Below are positions 1 to 8,325 of a stretch of DNA of 41,778 nucleotides, piece by piece (the stretch's first letter is position 1; each line of letters begins with the position of its first letter). The translations under genes and the position numbers were made by a program. The notes under the pieces were generated by a model. The model searched no databases, was not told where the DNA came from, and was given only the letters and a program-made list of their open reading frames with translations. Origin of the DNA: Ideonella sp. (GTDB taxonomy: Bacteria; Pseudomonadota; Gammaproteobacteria; Burkholderiales; Burkholderiaceae_C); NCBI RefSeq assembly GCF_016702655.1, contig NZ_JADJDO010000018.1:1-41778 (forward strand). The letters are read 5' to 3'.

Positions 1-246
1 CTCGGAGACGGACTTCTTGCCGTTCTTGAGCTCGACCACCTCCTCCATCGGCACCAGGATGCGGCCGAACCTACCCTCAATGCCCGAGCGATCGATGCGC
101 TCGCGCCGGTGCGCTCGACGACCTTCTCCATGCCCGAATAGGCGTGGACCACGTACCAGCGCTTGGTGGAAGGCAGTGTGCGCGCGGCCGCGGGCAACGC
201 GGCCTCGGAGGCGCCACGCTGCCTGCAATGTCGGTTGCGCTGTCAT
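1..246 (-). CDS. nusG: Transcription termination/antitermination factor NusG, N-terminal part (cut by window edge, frameshifted)
   Basis: Only the first part of the gene lies in the window. The minus strand reads KRWYVVHAYSGMEK, the hallmark N-terminus of NusG, and then GRILVPMEEVVELKNGKKS in another frame, so at least one indel lies between (about 90-125), with another just before the KRWYVV stretch. NusG binds RNA polymerase and links it to Rho or to ribosomal protein S10. The ATG at 246 follows directly on secE: ATGA shares the secE stop and the nusG start, the usual secE-nusG coupling. The frameshifts look like sequence errors, because this is an essential single-copy gene. Confidence 0.88.
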   Translation of the reverse strand, partial: MTAQPTLQAAWRLRGRVARGRAHTAFHQALVRGPRLFGHGEGRRAHRRERIDRSGIEGRFGRILVPMEEVVELKNGKKSVSE

Positions 247-649
247 CGATGCGGTCCTTGTTCCGGTCTCTCGGACTGATGCGTCCAGCCCAGCAACTGG
301 TCGTAGAGCACCCATTCGGCGAGCAATCTTGTCGGTCAGCCAGGAACAGCGCCATCAGGAAGACGAAGCGAACACGTAGCCGTCATCTGCATCGCTTCCT
401 TGCGCGTCGGCCAGACCACCGCGGATCTCACGTCGCGTCGCGGCGAACGCGATCAGTGCCTTGCCGTTCTCCGAGGTGGAAGATCGCCACCGCGCCGGCC
501 ATCATCAGCAGCAGCACGGCGACGCGCAGACAAGTCCTGCTTGCCGAGCGCGTAGAAGGCGCCCACGGCCCGCGACGAGCCAGCACGCCGGCAGCAGCGA
601 GCTTGGCCTTGTCGCGCCAGTGGAAACGGTTTCGACATGGATTGGCCAT
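243..649 (-). CDS. secE: Preprotein translocase subunit SecE (frameshifted)
   Basis: Small membrane subunit of the SecYEG translocon. Reading across frames gives VETVSTG, DKAKLAAAGVL, FYALGKQDLSAR, a hydrophobic stretch RVAVLLLMMAGAVAIFHLGE, a piece close to VVWPTRKEAMQMT and MALFLxLTDK near the C-terminus. That is the betaproteobacterial SecE layout, with the conserved VWPTRKE segment before the last membrane helix. About 135 codons, normal for the long betaproteobacterial form. No single frame is open throughout; I count at least four indels. The start ATG at 649 is chosen because the N-terminus begins MANPxVETVST. It lies between tRNA-Trp and nusG, the expected position. Confidence 0.85.
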
Positions 650-741
650 GGTTGTTCGTCGTCACTCTTGCTTGCGGCGGCCTGCGGCACCACAAAGCCC
701 CCACGCTCGCGCGGCGAACGGCCCTGATCAGACCTTGTTGG

Positions 742-815
742 TGGCAGGGGCGGAGGGCATCGAACCCCAACCTCTGGTTTGGAGACCAGCGCTCTGCCAA
801 TTGGGCTACGCCCCT
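742..815 (-). tRNA. tRNA-Trp (anticodon CCA)
   Basis: The minus strand starts AGGGGCGTAGCCCAATTGGC and ends in the matching acceptor arm GCCCCT-G-CCA, with CCA encoded. The anticodon loop is CTCCAAA, giving CCA (Trp), and the T-arm has GGTTCGA. It sits between tuf and secE, its usual place in betaproteobacteria. Confidence 0.95.
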
Positions 816-848
816 GTGGTCTGACGCGACTACCTTTCGTGCTTGCGC

Positions 849-2044
<1,196 letters not shown>

Positions 2045-2083
2045 TCTTCGCTCCTCGAAGTCGAGACTTCAATCGTCAAACCC

Positions 2084-2158
<75 letters not shown>

Positions 2159-2234
2159 GATCTACACTGGACTGCAAGCACCGGCATGCAAGCCACTGGA
2201 GACCGCGAGAACACTGCACATCACTCGCTGTCTA

Positions 2235-2308
<74 letters not shown>

Positions 2309-2367
2309 CCTGGGAGCCACGAGACCAACCAGGCCCTCCCTCGGGCCCCAATACGTACGACATTCGG

Positions 2368-2452
2368 TGGTGGAGGAGGCTGGATTCGAACCAGCGTAGG
2401 CGTAAGCCAACAGATTTACAGTCTGCCCCTTTAGCCACTCGGGCACCCCTCC
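2368..2452 (-). tRNA. tRNA-Tyr (anticodon GTA)
   Basis: 85-nt tRNA with a long variable arm. The minus strand starts GGAGGGGTGCCCGAGTGG and ends CCTCCTCC-A-CCA. The anticodon loop CTGTAAA gives GTA. It is the first gene of the tRNA/tuf/secE/nusG transcription unit. Confidence 0.95.
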
Positions 2453-2466
2453 ACGCAGAGCCCGCG

Positions 2467-2472
2467 ATAATA
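2467..2472 (-). promoter_or_regulatory. Probable -10 box of the tRNA-Tyr/tuf operon
   Basis: The minus strand carries TGTGATATTATCGCG, i.e. TATTAT with an upstream TGTG extension, 14 nt before the 5' end of tRNA-Tyr. This places the transcription start a few bases ahead of the mature tRNA. No good -35 hexamer is visible at normal spacing. The site lies in the 40-nt gap after the ung stop codon, so it would drive the tRNA/tuf unit independently of the trp cluster. Confidence 0.5.
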
Positions 2473-2494
2473 TCACAGGCCGGTCGCCGGGTAC

Positions 2495-3171
2495 TCAGCC
2501 AGCCTGCAAGCCCCACCAGTCGACGAGATCGGCGGTCAGCGCAAAGTGACTGCCTGCGGCCATGAAGCGGCGCTGCATGTCGTTGGACGGGTGGCGCGTC
2601 TCGAGCACCCGCGGCACCAGGCGCCGGCGGGCAACGCCTGCTCGAAGAAGCGCTGCGCCTTGTCGCCCCAGAGCAGGAACACCGGCGGATCGGCACGCCG
2701 GGCACAGGGCTTCGACGATCTGCGATGTGAGCGCCTGCCAACCGCAATCCAGATGGCTGCCAATGCGCCCCACCTCGATGGTCAGCGTTGGGTTCAGCAG
2801 CAGCACGCCCTGCCGGGCCCAGGCGTCGAGCCCACACTGCGGGCGGCACGAAACCCGGCCTGTCGGCGGCGAGCACCTGGAAGATGCGACGCAGCGACGC
2901 CGGCCGTCCCTCCCCCGGCCGAAAACGCAAGACCATCGGCCTGGCCAGGTTTCGGATAGGGGTCCTGGCCGAAGACGACGACCTTGACCGCCTCGGGCGC
3001 GCAAAGGCGCAGCGCGCGAAACGGATCGTCGGGCGCGATCGTCCGGCCGCCGGACACGCCCCGGACGTTGGCAATGACTTTCGAGCGGCGCTGCTCCGTC
3101 CAGCCCGGCAGCGCCTCGGCCCAGGCCGCGGGCAGGTTCGCGAACGCGGATTCGAGGTCGTCGGCAGTCAC
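2495..3171 (-). CDS. ung: Uracil-DNA glycosylase, family 1 (frameshifted)
   Basis: Removes uracil from DNA as the first step of base excision repair. The N-terminal frame contains VVVFGQDPYPKPGQADGLAF, with the catalytic-water motif GQDPYP. A second frame continues with LLLNPTLTIEVGRIGSH and a third with FLLWGDKAQRFFEQ. The C-terminus has HPSNDMQRRFMAAGSHF, matching the active-site HPS loop. About 225 residues, normal for the family. The GTG start at 3171 is chosen because GTGA overlaps the trpC stop (3168-3170), showing translational coupling at the end of the trp cluster. At least three indels. Confidence 0.9.
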
Positions 3172-3965
3172 GGCGGCCCGGCACCGAACAACGCCTGCAG
3201 CGCCGCGCCGGGGTCGGGCGCGCGCATGAAGGCCTCGCCGACGAGAAAAGCGTTGACACCGGCATCGCGCATGCGGACGACGTCGGCGCGCGTCAGGATC
3301 CCCGACTCGGTGACGAGCAGCCTGTCGGCAGGGATCGCGTCGACAAGCCCCAGCGTGGTCTCGAGCGCGACCTCGAAGCTGCGCAGGTTGCGATTGTTGA
3401 TACCCGAGGGGCGGCGTGCGCAACCGCAGCGCACGGTCGAGCTCAGCGCCGTCGTGCACCTCGACCAGCACCGCCATCCCGAGCGCCAGCGCCTGCGCCT
3501 CGAGGTCGGTGAGTTGCGCGTTGTCGAGGCAGGCCGCGATGAGCAGGATGCAATCGGCCCCCATCGCGCGCCTCCGAACACCTGGTAGGCGTCGACGATG
3601 AAGTCCTTGCGCAGCACCGGCAGCGCGCAGGCTGCGCGCGCCTGCTGCAGATATGCCGCATCGCCCTGGAAGAACGAGCGGTCGGTGAGCACGCTCAGGC
3701 AGGCAGCGCCGCCGCGCGTAACTTGCGGCAATCTCGGCGGGGATGAAGTGCTCGCGCAGCACGCCCTTGCTCCGGACTCGCCTTCTTGATCTCGGCGATC
3801 ACTGCCGCGCGGCCGGCGTCGATCGTGGCGCGCAACGGCGGCGAAATCGCGCTGCCCACCAAGCGCCTCGGCATCGCCGCGCAGCGAGGCCTCGCCGCGG
3901 GCCCGGCGCGCCGATGCGACCTCTTCGCGCTTGACCGCGACGATGCGACCCAGGATGTCGCCCAA
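3168..3965 (-). CDS. trpC: Indole-3-glycerol phosphate synthase (frameshifted)
   Basis: Converts CdRP to indole-3-glycerol phosphate in tryptophan synthesis. Seen in order: DILGRIVAVKREEVA at the N-terminus; IDAGRAAVIAEIKKASP, with the catalytic lysine of the EIKKASPS motif; LSVLTDRSFFQGDAAYLQQA; LPVLRKDFIVDAYQV; CILLIAACL; INNRNLRSFEV; LLVTESGILTRADVVRM; VNAFLVGEAFMRA. These are the full set of TIM-barrel motifs. They alternate between frames, so there are about four indels. The start is uncertain: the codon before GDIL is TTG (3965), and most homologues begin M-S-D-I-L. It is followed immediately by ung with a 4-bp overlap. Confidence 0.9.
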   Translation of the reverse strand: MGDILGRIVAVKREEVASARRARGEASLRGDAEALGGQRDFAAVARHDRRRPRGSDRRDQEGESGARACCASTSSPPRLPQVTRGGAACLSVLTDRSFFQGDAAYLQQARAACALPVLRKDFIVDAYQVFGGARWGPIASCSSRPASTTRNSPTSRRRRWRSGWRCWSRCTTALSSTVRCGCARRPSGINNRNLRSFEVALETTLGLVDAIPADRLLVTESGILTRADVVRMRDAGVNAFLVGEAFMRAPDPGAALQALFGAGPP

Positions 3966-4988
3966 GCCAATTCCCTGGCCCGCGCGACGAACTGGTGCAT
4001 TCTGGCCAGCGCCTTGCCCGATGCCAGCGCCTCGCGCGCGAGCGCGATGCCATCGGCGATCGAGGCCGCCACGTTTGCGGCGTAGAGCGCAACGCCGGCG
4101 TTCAGGATCACGATGTCGCGCGCAGGGCCGGGCTCGTCGTCGAGGACCGATTGCAGCAGCGCCTTGCTCTCGTCGGGCGTCTCGACCTTGAACGCGCGGT
4201 TGCTCGCCATCGTCAGCCCGAAGTCCTCGGGGTGGATCCGTACTCGTGAATCCCGCCGTCCCGGTACTCGCCGACCATCGTCGCGGCATCCAGCGACACC
4301 TCGTCCATGCCGTCGCGGCCGTAGACGACGAGTGCGTGCTCGGCGCCCAGGCGCTGCAACGCGCGCACCTGGATGCCGACCAGATCGGGTGGAACACGCC
4401 CATCAGGATGTTGGGCGCATCGGCCGGATTGGTCAGCGGCCCGAGGATGTTGAAGATCGTTCGCACGCCCAGCTCTCGCCGCACCGGGCCGACGTTCTTC
4501 ATCGCCGGATGGTGGTTGGGCGCGAACATGAAGCCGATGCCGGTGTCGGCGATGCAGCGCGCGATGGCAGCAGGTGCGAGGTTCAGGGGCACGCCGAGCG
4601 CCTCGAGCACGTCGGCGCTGCCGGACTTGCTCGACACGCTGCGGTTGCCGTGCTTGCTGACGCGCGCGCCGCACGCCGCGGCGACGAACATGCTGCAGGT
4701 CGAGATGTTGAAGGTGTGCGAGCCGTCGCCGCCGGTACCGACGATGTCGACGAGGTGGGTGCGGTCGGCGACCTCGACCTTGGTCGAGAACTCGCGCATC
4801 ACCTGCGCCGCGGCGGTGATTTCGCCGATTGTCTCCTTCTTCACGCGCAGACCGATCAGCAGCGCAGCCATCATCGGCGCCGACATCTCGCCGCCCATGA
4901 TGCGCCGCATCAGCGCCAGCATCTCGTCGTGAAAGATCTCGCGGTGCTCGATGACGCGCGTCAGCGCCTCGGTGTTGGTGATCGTCAT
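3966..4988 (-). CDS. trpD: Anthranilate phosphoribosyltransferase (frameshifted)
   Basis: Transfers phosphoribose from PRPP to anthranilate. The N-terminal half (residues 1 to about 200) is clean. It has IEHREIFHDEMLALMRRIM, the PRPP-binding glycine loop VDIVGTGGDGSHTFNIST, KHGNRSVSSKSGSADVLEALG, FMFAPNHHPAMKNVGPVR and RTIFNILGPLTNPA. The frame changes near 4390 (LVGIQVRALQRLGAEHALVV, DGMDEVS) and again near 4240 (FKVETPDESKALLQSVLDDE, DIVILNAGVALYAA). The stop codon is obscured where the gene meets trpC. The ATG start at 4988 lies 10 nt after the ltaE stop, so this is one transcription unit. Confidence 0.92.
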
Positions 4989-4998
4989 GGTCGGGCTT

Positions 4999-6023
4999 TC
5001 AACTCAGGTATTCGCGCATCGCGGCGACGGCGCGGTCGACACCCTCGGCATCGACGTCGAGGTGGGTCACGAAGCGCAGCCGGTACAGGCCGGTGGCGAG
5101 CACGCCACGCGCCTTCAGGTGCTCGAGCAGGCCGGCGGCGCGCGGCCCCGCCACGTCGGCGAACACGATGTTGGAGTCCGGCGCCTCGACCGTCACGCCC
5201 GGCAGCCCGGCAAGTCCCTGGGCGAGGCGCCGCGCGCGTTCGTGGTCGTCGGCCAGCCGCCCGACATGATGCTCGAGCGCATGCAGCGCCGCCGCAGCCG
5301 CACGCCGGCCTGGCGCATTCCGCCGCCGGCCATCTTGCGCCAGCGGTGCGCGCGGGCAATGAACTCGCGGCTGCCGCACAGCGCCGAGCCGACCGGCGCG
5401 CCAAGACCCTTGGAGAAGCACACCGACACGCTGTCGAAGTGCGACGCGATCTCGCGCGCCCGGGCGACCGGCTCCCCGCCCAGCGCCGTCGCGGCGTTGA
5501 ACAGGCGCGCGCCGTCGAGATGCGTCGCGAGCCCGCGCCGCCGCGCGAGCGCGGTCGCGTCGTGCAGGTAGGAAAGCGGCAGCACCTTGCCGCCGAGCGT
5601 GTTCTCGAGGCACAGCAGCCGGCTCTTCGCGAAGTGCGAATCGTCGGGCTTGATGGCGGCCTCGATGTCGGCCAGCGCCAGCGTGCCGTCGGCCTGGTGC
5701 GCGATCGGCTGCGGCTGCACGCTGCCCAGCACCGCGGCGCCGCCGCCCTCCCAGCGGTAGGTGTGCGCCATCTGGCCGACAAGGTATTCGTCGCCGCGCT
5801 GGCAGTGGCTCATGATGGCCACCAGATTGCTCTGCGTGCCGCTCGGTACGAACAGCGCCGCCTCGAAGCCGAGCAGCGCGGCGATCCTGTCCTGCAGCGC
5901 GTTGACCGTCGGGTCGTCGCCGAACACGTCGTCGCCGACCTCGGCGCGCGCCATCGCCTCGCGCATCCCAGGCGTGGGCCGGGTGACGGTGTCGCTGCGC
6001 AGGTCGACGATAGCCTCGGTCAT
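4999..6023 (-). CDS. ltaE: Low-specificity L-threonine aldolase (one frameshift)
   Basis: PLP enzyme cleaving L-threonine or allo-threonine to glycine and acetaldehyde. The N-terminal 250 residues are open: DLRSDTVTRPTPGMREAMA, VGDDVFGDDPTVNALQ, FVPSGTQSNLVAIMSHC, LLCLENTLGGKVLPL, HLDGARLFNAA and SVCFSKGLGAPVGSALCG, where the lysine of SKGLGAP is the PLP Schiff-base residue. Near 5290 the frame changes, then ALEHHVGRLADDHERARRLA and DSNIVFADV continue to the stop. About 341 residues, normal for the family. ATGA overlaps the trpG stop and trpD follows after 10 nt, so it sits inside the trpG-trpD pair. Its likely link is amino-acid metabolism (glycine/threonine), not tryptophan. Confidence 0.9.
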
Positions 6024-6604
6024 GCCCGCAACTCCAGAAAGTTTCTCAGCATCGCGTGCCCGTGCTCGGTGAGGATCGACTCCGGATGGAACTGAACGCC
6101 CTCGAGCGGCGCAGCCGACCCTGCGAGCTCACGGTGGCGCACGCCCATGACCTCGCCGTCCTCCGACGTCGAGGTCACTTCCAGGCTCTCCGGCATCGAC
6201 TCGCGCTCGATGGCGAGCGAGTGGTAGCGGATCACCGTGAACGACTTCGGCAGCCCGGCGTAGACGCCGCGCTCGTCGGTCGTGAGCACGCTCGTCTTGC
6301 CGTGCATCAGCCGCTGCGCGCGCACCACCTTGCCGCCGAGCGCAGCGCCGATCGCCTGGTGCCCCAGGCAGACGCCGAGGATCGGCAGCTTGCCGGCGAA
6401 CTCGCGGATCGCCGGCACGCAGATGCCCGCCTCGGCCGGCGTGCACGGCCCGGGCGAGAGAACGAGGAGGGCGGGCATCAGCCCGGCGATGCCCTCTACG
6501 GTGGTCTCGGCGTTGCGGAACACCTTGACCGCCTCGCCGAGCTCGCCGAAGTACTGCACGAGGTTGTAGGTGAAGGAGTCGTAGTTGTCGATCATCAGGA
6601 GCAT
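6020..6604 (-). CDS. trpG: Anthranilate synthase component II (glutamine amidotransferase)
   Basis: Intact, 194 residues, normal length. It supplies ammonia from glutamine to TrpE, and may also serve aminodeoxychorismate synthase, as many TrpG proteins do. Motifs: MIDNYDSFTYNLVQYFGELG at the N-terminus; the oxyanion region VLSPGPCTPAEAG; the nucleophile elbow GVCLGHQAIG (Cys about 80); and the His-Glu pair in VQFHPESILTEHG (about 170). It overlaps ltaE by ATGA. Its usual partner trpE is at 25.8 kb, about 18 kb upstream, so trpG must have its own promoter in the preceding gap or be read from within the island. Confidence 0.96.
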   Translation of the reverse strand: MLLMIDNYDSFTYNLVQYFGELGEAVKVFRNAETTVEGIAGLMPALLVLSPGPCTPAEAGICVPAIREFAGKLPILGVCLGHQAIGAALGGKVVRAQRLMHGKTSVLTTDERGVYAGLPKSFTVIRYHSLAIERESMPESLEVTSTSEDGEVMGVRHRELAGSAAPLEGVQFHPESILTEHGHAMLRNFLELRA

Positions 6605-6884
6605 TTGCGCTCTAACCCCTTCGATTTCATTCGATGTTCCTTAGAGCATCCTGATTCGGACCCCGCATTGATACCCGCTTTTTGCGACGCTGGCGAGGCC
6701 GGCGCGGCGTGCTGGGTGGGGACGGAAGGCGCCCGCCGGGGGGGGCGCGTAGGGGTGGTCAGGCTGATGGCTTGCGCCAACGCCAACCGGAGCGCGCTGC
6801 GGTGATCGGACGGATCGCAGACATGGGCCGCATTATGGCCGCAGCACCAGGCACGCCAGGGTTGCTGTGACAGGGGTCGCGCCC
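6605..6884. other. Gap upstream of trpG holding its presumed promoter
   Basis: 280 nt with no convincing gene. On the minus strand it contains a 63-residue frame (6595-6786) rich in Pro, Ala and Ser that overlaps the trpG start and that I do not believe is a gene. CATAAT (near 6832-6837 on the minus strand) could be a -10 box. I see no Trp-rich leader peptide, and no strong Shine-Dalgarno just before the trpG ATG. A GC-rich run with seven consecutive G residues is present near 6699-6706. Confidence 0.35.
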
Positions 6885-8068
6885 TCAGGGCTCGAAATTC
6901 GGCATCACGCGCCGCATGAAGGCATCGAACAGCGGCACCGTGAAGGCCATCTCGCCGTGCGATGGGCTGTAGACCATGCCCTTCTTGATCAGGCTGGCCC
7001 GCACGGGGCCCAGGGTGGTGATCCTCACGCCCAGCTTATCCGCGATGTCGCCGGTTCGGCAGGGGCCCTGGCCCAGCTCGGCCATCGCCCGCAGATAGGT
7101 CTTTTCGCGCGGCGTGAGCCGGTCGAAGCGCACCCGAAAGAAGTTTTCGTCGAGCCGCTGCAATACGACGTCGTTCGTCTCGTGGAGCACCGATGCGCCG
7201 ATTGGCGAGGCCTCGGCACGATTCCAGGCCTGGTAGCCCCACTCCTGCAAGAAGTACGGGTAGCCCTGGGTGAGTCTGAATATTTCGCGCAACGCTTCCG
7301 GCTCGAACGCTGCGCCCTCGGCCCGTACCGGATCCTGCAGCGCCTGTTCGGCATCGGCCTGAGGTAGCGGGCCTACCGCCGGAAAGCTAAACAGCCGCTC
7401 GGCATACGACTTCGACTCGCCAGCCAACCCTGGCAGGATCGGCAGGCCAGCGCCCACTAGCACCAGCGGCAACTGCCGCTGCTGCATCTTGTGCATCGCC
7501 ATGATCAGCGCACTCAACTCTTCGGCGCTGAAGTACTGGATCTCGTCGATCAGGATGGCAACGGCCACGCCCCGCTCCTGTGCCGCCTCACCCACGGCCA
7601 CAAACAGGTTAGGCAGATCGACTTCCAGGTCGCCGCTGTCAGCCGAGCCAGGCTCTGCCTCGATGTCCAGACCGAAGTCCAGATCGCCGACCTTGATCTT
7701 GATGCCGCCGATGAAGCTGCGCAGCACACCCAGCCCGCGGCGCACCTTGTTGCCAGCCCCTTTTAGCCGATCGAGGTCGAACAGCACTCGGCGCAAGTGC
7801 GGCGCCAGCAGCACCGCCAGCGGCTTGCCCTCGTGTGCCTCGACGAGGATCGTGCGGAAACCCTGCCCCGCGGCGATGCGCTCTATTTCGTTGAGCAGCA
7901 CCGTCTTGCCCACGCCGCGCAGGCCGGTCAACAGCAGGCTCTTCTCGGGCCGCTTGGCCAGCACCCGCCCGAAAAGCACCCGCGCCTGCTCCAGGATGCC
8001 CGCGCGCCCAGCCAACTCCGGTGGCGGCGAGCCGGCGCCGGGGAGAAGGGGTTGCGGATGGGATCCAT
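6885..8068 (-). CDS. AAA-type ATP-binding protein with C-terminal winged helix (one frameshift near the N-terminus)
   Basis: STAND/ORC-like AAA ATPase of about 390 residues, common in bacteria and mostly uncharacterised. A long open frame from 8015 contains Walker A (GLRGVGKT), Walker B/sensor (VAILIDEIQYFSAEELSALI), LPLVLVGAGLPILPGL, then FRLTQGYPYFLQEWGYQAW and a C-terminal winged helix (LTPREKTYLRAMAELG, GDIADKLGVRITTLGPVRASL). The family normally begins MDPIRNPFxPGAGxxPPxL. Exactly this is read from the ATG at 8068 if one G is restored near 8040, so I take 8068 as the start. A good promoter with a palindrome lies 33 nt upstream. It is divergent from the SWIM-SNF2 gene. Confidence 0.85.
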
Positions 8069-8100
8069 GGCGACAGTGGTGTATAGCAATTTATTGCCGT

Positions 8101-8129
8101 TTATACTTCACGCAACGTATAAATGCAAA
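8101..8129 (-). promoter_or_regulatory. Sigma70-type promoter with overlapping palindromic operator for the AAA ATPase gene
   Basis: On the minus strand, TTGCAT (8124-8129) and TATAAA (8101-8106) are separated by exactly 17 nt. Embedded in it is a perfect 7-bp inverted repeat, TTTATAC-N10-GTATAAA (8101-8107 and 8118-8124), whose arms cover the -10 box and the edge of the -35 box. The region is AT-rich in a very GC-rich background. A dimeric repressor bound here would block transcription. The site lies between the divergent ATPase and SWIM-SNF2 genes and could control both. Confidence 0.6.
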
Positions 8130-8325
8130 TAACCAGCTATAAATCTCGCGGCGGCAATGCAGCCGAGTCGGTGGCGCGAATTGTCGACATCGAGGTAAGG
8201 CCCGACAAAGCCCCGCGCACCCGCCTCGCCAGGGTTCATCGACAGGCCAGCCGGATCCGGTCGCCCGAATTCTTCTCAATCCTTCGGGCGCGGACGACCC
8301 AAGGCGTCGGCCTGGGAGCCCCCTC

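Noticed and set aside
4113..6095. A 660-codon open frame on the plus strand
   Set aside because: Antisense to trpD and ltaE, which are clearly coding on the minus strand.
6595..6786. 63-residue minus-strand frame overlapping the trpG start
   Set aside because: No ribosome-binding site, no Trp codons, Pro/Ala/Ser-rich; neither a leader peptide nor a recognisable protein.
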